Below are positions 14,908-23,172 of a stretch of DNA of 30,962 nt, piece by piece; position 1 is the stretch's first letter; every line of letters starts with the position of its first letter. The stretch lies in contig JBJDZI010000118.1 in the NCBI GenBank assembly GCA_051867925.1, forward strand, positions 1 to 30,962. The letters are read 5' to 3'. The DNA comes from CAKSQF01 sp051867925 (lineage in GTDB: Bacteria; Bacillota; Clostridia; Oscillospirales; CAG-272). Both the position numbers and the translations under genes were made by a program. Under the pieces are notes generated by a model, which worked only from the letters and a program-made list of their open reading frames with translations, was not told where the DNA came from and made no database searches.

Positions 14908-15645
14908 ATGTCTATTATCACCATCAAACAGCTGCTGGAAGCAGGCGTCCATTTCGGACATCACACCAGAAGATGGAACCCCAAGATGCAGGAGTACATC
15001 TTCACCGAACGCAACGGTATCTACATCATCGACCTGCAGAAGACCGTTAAGAAGTTTGAAGAAGCATACGCATTCACCCGCGATCTGTCCATGCAGGGCG
15101 GCAATCTGCTGTTCGTAGGCACTAAGAAGCAGGCAGCAGAGGCGATCAAGTCCGAGGCACAGCGCTGCGGTATGTACTACGTCAACGAAAGATGGCCCGG
15201 CGGTATGCTGACCAACTTCAAGACCATCAAGAAGTCCATCGCCCGTCTGGTTGCTCTGGAAAAGATGCAGGAAGACGGTACCTTCGATCTGCTCCCCAAG
15301 AAGGAAGTGGCAGGTCTCATGAAGGAAATGGCTAACCTGGAGAAGTGCTACGGCGGTATCAAGACCATGGAGAGACTGCCCGACGCCATCTTCATCGTTG
15401 ACTCCCGCAAGGAAGCAAACGCAGTTCTGGAAGCAAAGAAACTGGGCATTCCGGTAATCGCTATCGTGGATACCAACTGTGATCCCGACGACGCTGACTA
15501 CGTGATCCCCGGTAACGACGACGCAATCCGCGCCATCAAGCTGATCTCCTCCGTCATCGCTGACGCTATGATCGAGGGCAAGCAGGGTACCGACGGCGAA
15601 GAGACCGCTACTGAGGCTCCCGCTGAAGAGGCCGTTGAGGCATAA
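14908..15645 (+). CDS. rpsB: 30S ribosomal protein S2
   Basis: 245 residues. It binds 16S rRNA on the small subunit and is needed for S1/mRNA docking. Conserved segments are QLLEAGVHFGHHTRRWNPKM at the N-terminus, NGIYIIDLQKTV, FVGTKKQA, NERWPGGMLTNF and the C-terminal VDTNCDPDDADYVIPGNDDA. The tail after residue 225 is acidic (Glu/Ala-rich), as in many Clostridia. The ATG at 14908 follows GAAGGAGG with 9 bases between; the open frame extends far upstream but that part is not S2. tsf follows after 34 bases, the standard pairing. Confidence 0.98.
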   Translation: MSIITIKQLLEAGVHFGHHTRRWNPKMQEYIFTERNGIYIIDLQKTVKKFEEAYAFTRDLSMQGGNLLFVGTKKQAAEAIKSEAQRCGMYYVNERWPGGMLTNFKTIKKSIARLVALEKMQEDGTFDLLPKKEVAGLMKEMANLEKCYGGIKTMERLPDAIFIVDSRKEANAVLEAKKLGIPVIAIVDTNCDPDDADYVIPGNDDAIRAIKLISSVIADAMIEGKQGTDGEETATEAPAEEAVEA

Positions 15646-15679
15646 CCTAAGATTTACTAAGTTACAGGAGGATACAACA

Positions 15680-16603
15680 ATGGCAGCTATTACCGCAAAA
15701 GACGTAGCAGCTCTGCGCGCAAAGACCGGCCTCGGCATGATGGATTGCAAGAAGGCTCTGGTTGAGGCTGAGGGCGATATGGAAAAGGCTGTAAAGATCC
15801 TGCGTGAGAAGGGTCTTGCTACCGCCGCTAAGAAGGAAGGCAGAATTGCCGCTGAGGGTGTCGTGGATATCATGACCGAAGGCGACGTAACTGCTATGAT
15901 CGAGGTGAACTCCGAGACCGACTTCGTTGCGAAGAACGCTACTTTCCAGGAATTCGTAAAGAATCTCCTTGCCACCCTGATCAGCACCAAGCCCGCTGAT
16001 CTGGACGCTTTTATGGCAACCAAGTACGCAGACACTGAGACCACCGTTGCCGACAAGCTGGTTGAAATGGTCGCTCTGATCGGCGAGAAGATCAAGATCC
16101 GCCGCTTCGAGATCGTAGAAGGCACCGTTTCCACCTACATCCACGGCGCAGGCTCCACCGGCGTTATCGTGAAGTTCGACACCGACGCCGCTGACAGTGC
16201 AGCCTTTGCTGAGTGCGCGAAGAACGTGGCTCTGCAGATCGCAGCAGGCAACCCTCCCAAGTACGTTTATAAGGAAGAGGTTCCCGCTTCCGAGGTTGAG
16301 GAAGAGAAGGCTGTGCTGATCCGGCAGGCAAAGAACGATCCCAAGAACGCAAACAAGCCCGACGCGATCCTCGAAAAGATGGTCGGCGGCAGACTGGGCA
16401 AGTTCTACGAGCGCGTTTGCCTGGTTGAGCAGGCTTACGTAAAGGATGACAAGATGACCGTAGGTCAGTACGTTGCATCCGTTGCAAAGGAAATCGGCGC
16501 AAACATTCGCATTGACTCCTTCAAGATCTTCGAGAAGGGCGAAGGCATCGAAAAGCGCGAAGAAGACTTCGCGGCTGAGATCGCTAAAATGGTCAACGGC
16601 TAA
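15680..16603 (+). CDS. tsf: Elongation factor Ts
   Basis: 307 residues. EF-Ts is the GDP/GTP exchange factor for EF-Tu. The N-terminal UBA-like module contains VAALRAKTGLGMMDCKKALV and GDMEKAVKILREKG. The core shows MIEVNSETDFVAKN, the TDFV residues that contact EF-Tu. The C-terminal dimerisation region contains YIHGAGSTGVIV and RVCLVEQAYVKDD. ATG 15680 follows AGGAGG. A strong terminator follows directly, so rpsB-tsf forms a closed two-gene unit. Codon use is strongly biased, as expected for high expression. Confidence 0.98.
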   Translation: MAAITAKDVAALRAKTGLGMMDCKKALVEAEGDMEKAVKILREKGLATAAKKEGRIAAEGVVDIMTEGDVTAMIEVNSETDFVAKNATFQEFVKNLLATLISTKPADLDAFMATKYADTETTVADKLVEMVALIGEKIKIRRFEIVEGTVSTYIHGAGSTGVIVKFDTDAADSAAFAECAKNVALQIAAGNPPKYVYKEEVPASEVEEEKAVLIRQAKNDPKNANKPDAILEKMVGGRLGKFYERVCLVEQAYVKDDKMTVGQYVASVAKEIGANIRIDSFKIFEKGEGIEKREEDFAAEIAKMVNG

Positions 16604-16611
16604 GACAAAAG

Positions 16612-16637
16612 AACCCCGCTACGGCGGGGTTTTCTTG
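16612..16637 (+). terminator. Rho-independent terminator after tsf
   Basis: AACCCCGC-TACG-GCGGGGTT forms an 8-bp perfect stem with a stable 4-base loop, followed by TTCTTG. It starts 9 bases past the tsf stop. Confidence 0.9.
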
Positions 16638-16916
16638 TTGAGGAAGGTAAATCCATTGTCAAAAAGTTTTCGCCCGCCGTTCAGTCTCCGAAAGTCTTTC
16701 CCCTGCTTTTTCTTTGGCAGAAGAATGCGCAATGAAAAGCTTGGCAAAATGAAGCGCCGAAAAGAGTGTTTCGCGCTCTGCGGAGCGCGACAAGGGCGCT
16801 GCCCTTGACCCGCCACCTCTTGAAAATAGGTGAACGAAAACTTTATGATATTTGTCTGAGTTCGCTCCCTCACCCCCGCACCATCAAAAAATTCACAAAA
16901 AATTTGTCTATTGCTA
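16638..16916. repeat. Intergenic repeat-like tract between tsf and pyrH
   Basis: No gene is seen. The tract holds the phrase TGTCAAAAAGTTTTCGCC, which recurs with one change near 21544, and mini-hairpins GCGCTC-TGCG-GAGCGC (around 16778) and AAGGGC-GCT-GCCCTT (around 16793). The same kind of phrases occur in other gaps of the core region, so I treat it as a member of a dispersed noncoding repeat family. Confidence 0.5.
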
Positions 16917-16945
16917 TTTACAAACGAGCGATTTTGTAGTACAAT
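16917..16945 (+). promoter_or_regulatory. Sigma-A type promoter of the pyrH-frr-... operon
   Basis: TTTACA and TACAAT with 17 bases between, about 37 bases before the pyrH start codon. Together with the terminator after tsf it makes pyrH and downstream genes a separate transcription unit. Confidence 0.82.
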
Positions 16946-16982
16946 AGAATTGTGAAATTATGACTATGCAAAGGAACTTGCT

Positions 16983-17732
16983 ATGAACAAACAACCGAAA
17001 CGGATTTTGTTGAAGATCTCCGGCGAGGCACTGGCAAAAGGCTCGGATTTTACCTTCAACTTTGATCAGGTGCGAAAGATCTGCGACGTGATCTCCCGCT
17101 GTGCTAAAACAGGCGTGCAGGTGGCTGTGGTCTGCGGAGCAGGCAACATCTGGCGGGGCAGACAGGCGGAAAAGAAAATGGATCGCGTCCGCGCCGACTA
17201 TATGGGAATGTTCGCAACCTGCATCAACGCCCTCTGTCTGGTGGATTTTCTGAATCAGATCGACACCCCCGCCGTGGCACTGTCTGCCGTGGCGTCCCAG
17301 CCCGCTTATATCGAGGGCTACACCAAGGAAAAAGCCGTACAGTATCTCAGTGAAGGCAAAGTCGTGGTCTTCGCAGGCGGAACCGGCAATCCCTGCTTCT
17401 CCACCGACACCGGAGCCGTGCTTCGCGCCGTCGAGATCGAGGCAGACCGCGTGCTCTTCGCCAAGGCGGTCAGCCACATCTATAACCGCGATCCCAGAGA
17501 CGAGCAAAGCGCAGAACCTCTCTACAAGTACGAATATCTCAGCTTCAAGGACATTCTGGCACAGGATCTGACGGCGATTGATACCACCGCCACCGCGTTC
17601 TGCCTTGCCAACGATCTGCCGATCTACGTCTTCGGTCTGGACGACCCCGAAAACATCCTCCGCGCTGCGGCAGGAGAAGTGGTGGGCACCATCGTCTACG
17701 GCGGTCAGTCCAAGATTTTGGACGAGAATTAA
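16983..17732 (+). CDS. pyrH: UMP kinase
   Basis: 249 residues, slightly longer than the usual 235-242. It phosphorylates UMP to UDP with ATP and feeds pyrimidine nucleotide and UDP-sugar supply. Family motifs are RILLKISGEAL at the N-terminus, VVCGAGNIWRGR, MDRVRADYMGMFAT, and the nucleotide-binding block VVFAGGTGNPCFSTDTGAVL. ATG 16983 follows AAAGGAA. The usual DGVYDADP-like loop reads SHIYNRDP here. frr follows after 120 bases, the standard order, with two hairpins in the gap (17754-17772 and 17792-17811). Confidence 0.97.
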   Translation: MNKQPKRILLKISGEALAKGSDFTFNFDQVRKICDVISRCAKTGVQVAVVCGAGNIWRGRQAEKKMDRVRADYMGMFATCINALCLVDFLNQIDTPAVALSAVASQPAYIEGYTKEKAVQYLSEGKVVVFAGGTGNPCFSTDTGAVLRAVEIEADRVLFAKAVSHIYNRDPRDEQSAEPLYKYEYLSFKDILAQDLTAIDTTATAFCLANDLPIYVFGLDDPENILRAAAGEVVGTIVYGGQSKILDEN

Positions 17733-17852
17733 CCCATATCGACAACCCCGATTTGCCGAAAAACTGTCGGCAGATGAACCCCATCGAAAAGCCCGCGAAG
17801 CGTTTTGCGGGAAGAAAATAGATTTCCATCAAAAAATTGTGAGGTATATCCT

Positions 17853-18407
17853 ATGAAACTCGACGTAAAACCTTATGAAGAAAAAATGAAGAAGTCCATC
17901 ACCTCCTACGAGGAAAACCTGGGCACCATCCGCGCAGGCAAGGCAAACGCTACCGTGCTGGATAAGATCTCTGTGGATTACTATGGCTCCCCCACCAAGA
18001 TCAAGGACATTGCCAGCATCAAGGCAACCGACGCCAAGACCCTGACCATCCAGCCTTGGGATAAGTCCACGCTGAAACTCATCGAAAAGGCGATCCAGCA
18101 GTCCGATCTGGGCATCAATCCCCAGAACGACGGTACCGTCATCCGTCTGACCTTCCCTCAGCTCACCGAGCAGAGACGTAAGGAACTGGCAAAGCAAGTA
18201 CAGAAGTACGGAGACGAGGCAAAGGTTGCCATCCGTAACATCCGCCGCGATGCCAACGACAAGAGCAAGGATATGAAGAAGAACGGCGAGATGACCGAGG
18301 ACGAGCAGAAGACTTCCGACAAGTCCGTACAGGATCTGACCGATAAATACATCAAGCAGATCGACGTCATTACCGACAAGAAAAAAGACGAGATCATGTC
18401 GATCTGA
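17853..18407 (+). CDS. frr: Ribosome recycling factor
   Basis: 184 residues, the normal RRF length. With EF-G it splits post-termination ribosomes. Motifs are LGTIRAGKANATVLDKISVD with VDYYGSPTKI in domain I/II, IQPWDKSTLKLIEKAI, and IRNIRRDANDKSK in the long helical domain. ATG 17853 follows GAGG with 8 bases spacing; an in-frame upstream start at 17805 lacks a ribosome site. A hairpin lies 9 bases after the stop. Confidence 0.98.
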   Translation: MKLDVKPYEEKMKKSITSYEENLGTIRAGKANATVLDKISVDYYGSPTKIKDIASIKATDAKTLTIQPWDKSTLKLIEKAIQQSDLGINPQNDGTVIRLTFPQLTEQRRKELAKQVQKYGDEAKVAIRNIRRDANDKSKDMKKNGEMTEDEQKTSDKSVQDLTDKYIKQIDVITDKKKDEIMSI

Positions 18408-18416
18408 CAACACAGT

Positions 18417-18441
18417 AAGAGGGCAGAACAACTGCCCTCTT
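18417..18441 (+). terminator. Hairpin after frr, likely attenuator or processing site
   Basis: AAGAGGGCAG-AACAA-CTGCCCTCTT is a perfect 10-bp stem with a 5-base loop, but no T-run follows (next bases CGTTGC). It probably attenuates or protects RNA ends rather than fully terminating, since uppS starts 53 bases later without an obvious promoter. Confidence 0.6.
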
Positions 18442-18494
18442 CGTTGCATTGGGGCGCGGGAACGATCGCCCTGCCAACAAAGGAGATACGGATT

Positions 18495-19202
18495 ATGTTC
18501 GGAACGAAAAAGCCCATCTGTTGCGACGAGCGACTGCAACACATCGCCTTTATCATGGACGGCAACGGCAGATGGGCAAAGCAAAGAGGAATGCCCCGCA
18601 GTTACGGTCACAAGGTGGGTGCAAAGGCGTTCAAAGAAGCGGTGAAGTATTGCTCCACCATCGGACTGCGGCATATGACGGTCTACGCTTTTTCCACCGA
18701 AAACTGGCGCCGCCCGCAGGAAGAGGTGGACGCCATTCTGGCACTGCTGGATCAGTATATTGAGGAAGCACTGGCAGATCTGGCGCGTAATGACGTGCGA
18801 ATCATTTTTTTGGGCGAAAAAACACCTTTCCCCGATGTTTTGCGCCAAAAGATGAAGCATTTGGAGGAGAAATCGGCAAACAACACGCTGATTCTCAACA
18901 TCGCCATGAACTACGGCGGCAGAGATGAACTGCTCCACGCGGCAAACGCCGCCATCGCCGAGGGTAAGTGTGTCCTCACCGAGGAAGACATCGACGCGCA
19001 TCTCTACACGAGGCTGTCGCCGCCCCCCGATCTCATCGTGCGGACTGCCAACGAGCGGCGACTTTCTAACTTTCTTCTGTGGCAGTCGGCATACGCCGAA
19101 CTGTACTTTACCGATGTGCTGTGGCCCGATTTCAAGCCGAAGCACATTGACCGTGCGATTCGGGATTTTTATGCCCGCAAACGCAATTTCGGCGGACATT
19201 GA
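18495..19202 (+). CDS. uppS: Undecaprenyl pyrophosphate synthase (cis-isoprenyl transferase)
   Basis: 235 residues. It adds isopentenyl units to farnesyl-PP to make the C55 carrier precursor for peptidoglycan and surface glycans. Motifs are HIAFIMDGNGRWAK, with catalytic Asp at residue 22, the GHKVGAKAF helix, VYAFSTENWRRP, LNIAMNYGGRDEL and SNFLLWQSAYAELYFTD. The diphosphate-binding loop reads RTANERRLSNFL, where the usual form is RTxGExRxSNFL: the Arg, Glu, Arg and Ser are kept but the Gly-containing pair is replaced by Ala-Asn. ATG 18495 follows AAAGGAGA. Confidence 0.97.
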   Translation: MFGTKKPICCDERLQHIAFIMDGNGRWAKQRGMPRSYGHKVGAKAFKEAVKYCSTIGLRHMTVYAFSTENWRRPQEEVDAILALLDQYIEEALADLARNDVRIIFLGEKTPFPDVLRQKMKHLEEKSANNTLILNIAMNYGGRDELLHAANAAIAEGKCVLTEEDIDAHLYTRLSPPPDLIVRTANERRLSNFLLWQSAYAELYFTDVLWPDFKPKHIDRAIRDFYARKRNFGGH

Positions 19203-19310
19203 CTCGCCGAGGGCGGCAGTCCCCACGGATGCCGGCTTCACGCCTTCTGCCTGTGCGGTCGAAAGGCAAAAATTTTCTGAAAATCCGTCTTGGACGGTAT
19301 GGAGTGAATG

Positions 19311-20144
19311 ATGAAAACACGTATCATTACGGCGATCGTCGCCATTCTGATCTTGATTCCGGTGCTGATTTTTTCGGACACTGTGATTTTCCCCATCGCA
19401 TTCGGTTTGCTGGCGATGGTGGCGGTTTGGGAGATGCTCTCCTGCGTGGGCGTTTTCAAAAAATGGCCCGTTTCGGTTCTCTCGTTCGTGGCATCTGCCG
19501 CGGCGATGGCGGGGGCGGGATATTTGTCCCGCATCGGCGAGGTTGACCGCTTTCTGCAACTCTTGCTCATTTTTACCTATGTTTACCTCTTTCTGATGCT
19601 GACCTTCGCGGTCTTTTCCAAGGGAAAACTCCCCGTCAGTGACGCGCTGACTGCGGCGGGGATGGTGTTCTTCATCATCTTCGGCTTCTCTTCGGTGATC
19701 TTGCTCCGCGAAGAGCCTCACGGCGGCTATCTGTATCTGCTGATCTTCCTTTCTGCATGGATCACCGACACGGGTGCCTACTTTACGGGCGTGTTCTTCG
19801 GAAAGCATAAACTGATCCCCGACGTTTCCCCCAAAAAAACGGTGGAGGGAGCTATCGGCGGCATCATCTTCTGCGTGCTGACCTTTGTAGTCTTCGGACT
19901 CATCGTGGGACAGATCGCAGACGTGACTCCCCACTATGTCCGACTGGCTCTGGTAGGTGCGGTGGTCAGCGTGGTCTCCATGATCGGCGACCTGATCGCT
20001 TCGCTGATCAAGCGCAAGTTCGGCGTGAAGGATTACGGTTGGATCTTCCCCGGTCACGGCGGTGTAATGGATCGCTTTGACTCGGTGCTGGCAACCGCTC
20101 CCTTTCTGTTTATGTTCGCCGATGCGCTGAAGCTCCTGTCCTGA
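19311..20144 (+). CDS. cdsA: Phosphatidate cytidylyltransferase
   Basis: 277 residues, a polytopic membrane enzyme that makes CDP-diacylglycerol from phosphatidate and CTP, the branch point of phospholipid synthesis. About eight hydrophobic segments are visible. The C-terminal signature is complete: SLIKRKFGVKDYGW with FPGHGGVMDRFD (about residues 230-256), as is the AWITDTGAYFTGVFFGKHKL block. Two adjacent ATGs are possible; 19311 is favoured because GGAG at 19301-19304 is 6 bases away from it and only 3 from the ATG at 19308. Confidence 0.97.
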   Translation: MKTRIITAIVAILILIPVLIFSDTVIFPIAFGLLAMVAVWEMLSCVGVFKKWPVSVLSFVASAAAMAGAGYLSRIGEVDRFLQLLLIFTYVYLFLMLTFAVFSKGKLPVSDALTAAGMVFFIIFGFSSVILLREEPHGGYLYLLIFLSAWITDTGAYFTGVFFGKHKLIPDVSPKKTVEGAIGGIIFCVLTFVVFGLIVGQIADVTPHYVRLALVGAVVSVVSMIGDLIASLIKRKFGVKDYGWIFPGHGGVMDRFDSVLATAPFLFMFADALKLLS

Positions 20145-20229
20145 GATCGTGGCTTTGCCCGCTCTCGTCTGTCTCACAAGTTATAGAAGGGAAAGGGCGA
20201 CCTTTTACTTGGAGTCTCCCACCGAAAAT

Positions 20230-21384
20230 ATGCTGATTTCCGAAAAATATATTACCGTTCTGGGTTCTACCGGCTCCATCGGCACCCAATCGCTGGACGT
20301 TTGCCGCGAGCAGGGAATCCGCGTGGAGGCGCTGACGGCGCAGAGTAACGTAGCGCTGATCGAAGCGCAGATCCGAGAGTTCAAACCCCGCTTTGCCGCG
20401 CTGTCTGACCCCGTGGCGGCAGCAGATCTGAAACTGCGCGTGGCGGATACCGACACCCGCGTGTTTGCGGGAGCAGAGGGAATTTTGGATCTGATCTCCC
20501 TGCTTGCCGGCGACACGGTGGTCAACGCCATCATCGGCGGCGCGGGACTGCTCCCCACGCTGGCGATCATCGAGGCGGGGAAGAATCTGGCACTTGCCAA
20601 CAAAGAATCGTTGGTGACCGCCGGTGAGGTGGTTCTGACCCGCGCCCGGGAGAAGGGCGTGCCTGTACTGCCCATTGATAGCGAGCATTCCGCTCTCTTC
20701 CAATGTTTGATGAACGGACGGCGGGAGGAGGTTTCCCGGCTGATTCTGACGGCATCGGGTGGTCCTTTTTTCGGGAAAAAGAGGGAAGAGTTGGAGGGTG
20801 TCACCCGCGAGCAAGCGTTGGCGCATCCCACATGGAAGATGGGGCAAAAGATCACCATCGACAGCGCAACTCTTGCCAACAAAGCCTTCGAGATGATCGA
20901 GGCGGCGTATCTCTTTGACATTCCCATGGATCAGATCGAGGTGCTGGTGCATCGGGAAAGCGTGGTTCACTCGCTGGTGGAGTACATCGACGGCGCGCAG
21001 ATTGCGCAACTGTCAAGTCCCGATATGCGGATGTGCATCCGCTACGCGCTGAGTTATCCTGCCCGGGCGAAAACCTCTGCAAAGCCCACCAATTTGTGGG
21101 AGCGGGGTAGTCTGACCTTTTTCCCGCCTGACGAGGAGACCTTCAAGCCGCTTGGGCTGGCACGCTTTGCTATGAACGGCGGCGGTCTGCTGCCTGCTGT
21201 GTTCCACGGCGCAAACGATGCGGCGGTGGAGCTTTTCTTGGAGAATCAGATCAGATTCTTGGATATTGCTGATTTAACCGAAGAAGTTTTGCATAAGTAT
21301 AAGAATGTGGCGTCCCCCTCGCTGGACGCGCTCCTTGCCGCCGACAGAGATGCGGCAGACCGCGTCCGCGCGCTGGCGAAGTGA
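20230..21384 (+). CDS. dxr: 1-deoxy-D-xylulose 5-phosphate reductoisomerase
   Basis: 384 residues. It converts DXP to MEP, the committed step of the MEP isoprenoid pathway, with NADPH and a divalent metal. Motifs are ITVLGSTGSIGTQSLDV (NADPH site), LALANKESLVTAGE, PIDSEHSALFQCL with the metal-binding Asp and Glu, LILTASGGPFF, and near the end MNGGGLLPAVFHGANDAAVE. The start at 20230 gives the usual short leader before the NADPH motif, but its ribosome site is poor (GGAG 15 bases away and inside a small GGAG/CTCC palindrome), so a non-ATG start upstream is possible. Confidence 0.96.
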   Translation: MLISEKYITVLGSTGSIGTQSLDVCREQGIRVEALTAQSNVALIEAQIREFKPRFAALSDPVAAADLKLRVADTDTRVFAGAEGILDLISLLAGDTVVNAIIGGAGLLPTLAIIEAGKNLALANKESLVTAGEVVLTRAREKGVPVLPIDSEHSALFQCLMNGRREEVSRLILTASGGPFFGKKREELEGVTREQALAHPTWKMGQKITIDSATLANKAFEMIEAAYLFDIPMDQIEVLVHRESVVHSLVEYIDGAQIAQLSSPDMRMCIRYALSYPARAKTSAKPTNLWERGSLTFFPPDEETFKPLGLARFAMNGGGLLPAVFHGANDAAVELFLENQIRFLDIADLTEEVLHKYKNVASPSLDALLAADRDAADRVRALAK

Positions 21385-21403
21385 GCCGGGTTGGATTTTT
21401 TGA

Positions 21404-21463
21404 CCAAAGAACTTTTTGAAAAAGGTTCTTTGGAATCTCCAAAATTTTTGGAAAATGGGCAGA
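21404..21463. repeat. Hairpin-bearing dispersed repeat after dxr
   Basis: CCAAAGAAC and its complement GTTCTTTGG flank a T/A core (21404-21433), with one bulged base, followed by CTCCAAAATTTTTGG. A similar block with the same order of elements lies at 30857-30906. It has terminator-like shape, but rseP and downstream genes have no obvious new promoter. Confidence 0.65.
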
Positions 21464-21537
21464 GGTGCTATTTTCAAAAGTATACGTCCGCCTTTTATAA
21501 AAGGCAGTCCGGACTGCTGACAAAGGTAATCGCACTG

Positions 21538-21660
21538 TCAGACTGACAAAAAGTTTTCGCCAATGCACGAAGTGCATTCATGCACGAAGTGCATTGACCT
21601 TTCTTCAAAAGGCGGCAAGGGAGCGGGGTTACGCCCGGCTCCGGAGGGCGCGTTGCCCTC
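21538..21660. repeat. Intergenic repeat cluster upstream of rseP
   Basis: It contains TGACAAAAAGTTTTCGCC (related to the tract after tsf), two tandem hairpins ATGCAC-GAA-GTGCAT (21562-21596), the 15-mer TACGCCCGGCTCCGG shared with 9480, and the hairpin GAGGGC-GCGTT-GCCCTC. No coding sequence is seen. The last hairpin ends about 30 bases before the rseP start. Confidence 0.7.
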
Positions 21661-21690
21661 CTCGCAATTCCCTATGAAAGGACATTTACC

Positions 21691-22998
21691 GTGACTATTC
21701 TCATCGCTATTTTAGTGTTCGGCGTGCTGATCTTCATCCACGAACTGGGACATTATCTGACCGCAAGGCTGTTTGACGTGCATATTCTGGAGTTTGCCAT
21801 CGGCATGGGACCGAAGCTGATCTCGTGGAAGTCCAAAAAGACGGGAATCGCCTATTCCCTCCGTCTGCTCCCCTTCGGCGGATTCGTTTCCATGGTGGGC
21901 GAAGATGACGAGGGGTTGGTGGACGAGAACGGCAATCCGCTGTCCGAAGGCGGCGCAGGCTCCTTCAGTCTGACTACGAAAAAAGGTTACGGCGACGAGG
22001 ACGATCCCGACGAGGGCAAGTCGGATGCCGAGGGCGACCGTCCGAGCGAGGACCTCGACGGAGAAATCGCCGCAGAATCTGCCGATTCCGCTACGGAAAC
22101 CGGCAAAGCAGAGCCTGCCGTCCACCGCGATCCCCGGGCGCTGAGTGCAAAGCCGGTTTGGCAACGGATGATCGTGACCGCCGCAGGTGCGGTGATGAAC
22201 CTTCTGCTGGGTGTGATTCTGGCGGTGGTGCTGGTGCTGTCCATGGATCGGATCGGCAGTACCGTGGTGGGTTCCTTTGACGAAAACGCCATTTCGCAGA
22301 CCCAAGGTCTGCAAGCGGGCGATGTGATCACCCATGTCAACGGCAAGCGCGTCAACACCCACATGGATCTGGCATATGCTATCTCCCACGACGGCTACGA
22401 GCCGGTGGAACTGACCGTCCGCCGAAACGCCGACATCGTGTGGGAGAATTTCACCGACGCTGCGGGCAACAGCGGCTCCTACATCGTATCCTGGTCGGGC
22501 GGTGAGGAGATTGTGCTGGAGGGCGTCACCTTCGGCACCGAGGAGACCGAAGGCATCGTGGTGGGCTATCAGGATTTTCGCGTCATTGCCATGAAGAAAA
22601 ACATCTCCAACGTGCTGGCACAGACCTTCAGTTATACCCGACTGGCGGGACGGCAGGTCATTGACGGTCTGCTGGATCTGGTGACCGGTCGCTACGGAAT
22701 GGAGCAGATGTCCGGACCTGTTGGAGTAACCCAGCAGATCGGGCAGGCGGCGTCCATGGGACTGACTACTTTCGTCTATCTGGTGATGGTAATCACCGTG
22801 AACCTTGGCATTTTCAATCTGCTTCCGCTTCCCGCGCTGGACGGCGGACGTCTCTTCTTCCAACTCATCGAACTGATCTTCCGCAAACCCGTCCCCGCAA
22901 AATGGGAGGGCAGGATTCATCTGATCGGTCTGGCACTTCTGCTCCTGTTGATGGTGTTCGTCACGGGGCAGGATCTGATTCGCATCTTTACCAAGTAG
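21691..22998 (+). CDS. rseP: Site-2 intramembrane zinc metalloprotease RseP/RasP
   Basis: 435 residues. It cleaves membrane-embedded anti-sigma factors and signal-peptide remnants inside the membrane. The zinc motif HELGH is at residues 17-21 within the first helix; the second motif LPALDGGRLFF is near 382-392; a PDZ domain lies about 200-290 (LQAGDVITHVNGKRV). Helices are at about 1-22, 160-185, 355-385 and 410-430. An acidic low-complexity insert of about 75 residues (about 75-150) lies between the GGFVSMVGED loop and AKPVWQRM, where most homologues have a shorter loop. The GTG start follows GAAAGGA. Confidence 0.95.
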   Translation: MTILIAILVFGVLIFIHELGHYLTARLFDVHILEFAIGMGPKLISWKSKKTGIAYSLRLLPFGGFVSMVGEDDEGLVDENGNPLSEGGAGSFSLTTKKGYGDEDDPDEGKSDAEGDRPSEDLDGEIAAESADSATETGKAEPAVHRDPRALSAKPVWQRMIVTAAGAVMNLLLGVILAVVLVLSMDRIGSTVVGSFDENAISQTQGLQAGDVITHVNGKRVNTHMDLAYAISHDGYEPVELTVRRNADIVWENFTDAAGNSGSYIVSWSGGEEIVLEGVTFGTEETEGIVVGYQDFRVIAMKKNISNVLAQTFSYTRLAGRQVIDGLLDLVTGRYGMEQMSGPVGVTQQIGQAASMGLTTFVYLVMVITVNLGIFNLLPLPALDGGRLFFQLIELIFRKPVPAKWEGRIHLIGLALLLLLMVFVTGQDLIRIFTK

Positions 22999-23134
22999 CC
23001 GCAGTCGGCGGGAGCAAACTGCCTGCAACTGCAAGCAAAGAGCGGTGCGACCGCGGGGCAGATGCGATGTGTTGCCGTGTTACCACTGCGTTGTGCTACT
23101 GTGCAGTGTGGCTGATGAACGTGCAAGGAAAGGC

Positions 23135-23163
23135 GTGGGGAACTGTTTGACAGCGTTCCCCAC
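23135..23163 (+). promoter_or_regulatory. Stable hairpin directly upstream of ispG
   Basis: GTGGGGAACTGT pairs with ACAG-CG-TTCCCCAC around a 3-base loop. The stem ends 9 bases before the ispG start codon, leaving only GGAAGAGAT between, so it can influence ribosome access or protect a processed 5' end. Confidence 0.6.
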
Positions 23164-23172
23164 GGAAGAGAT

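Noticed and set aside
14824..16134. A 436-codon - strand frame opposite rpsB and tsf
   Set aside because: Antisense shadow of two highly conserved genes with strong codon bias; no start signal.
17829..20177. A 782-codon open frame on the - strand across frr, uppS and cdsA
   Set aside because: It is exactly opposite three conserved genes, has the His/Gln/Arg-rich composition of an antisense frame in GC-rich DNA, and contains no recognisable domain.
21712..23034. A 440-codon - strand frame opposite rseP
   Set aside because: Antisense shadow of a clearly functional gene; composition is His/Gln-rich and no motif is seen.
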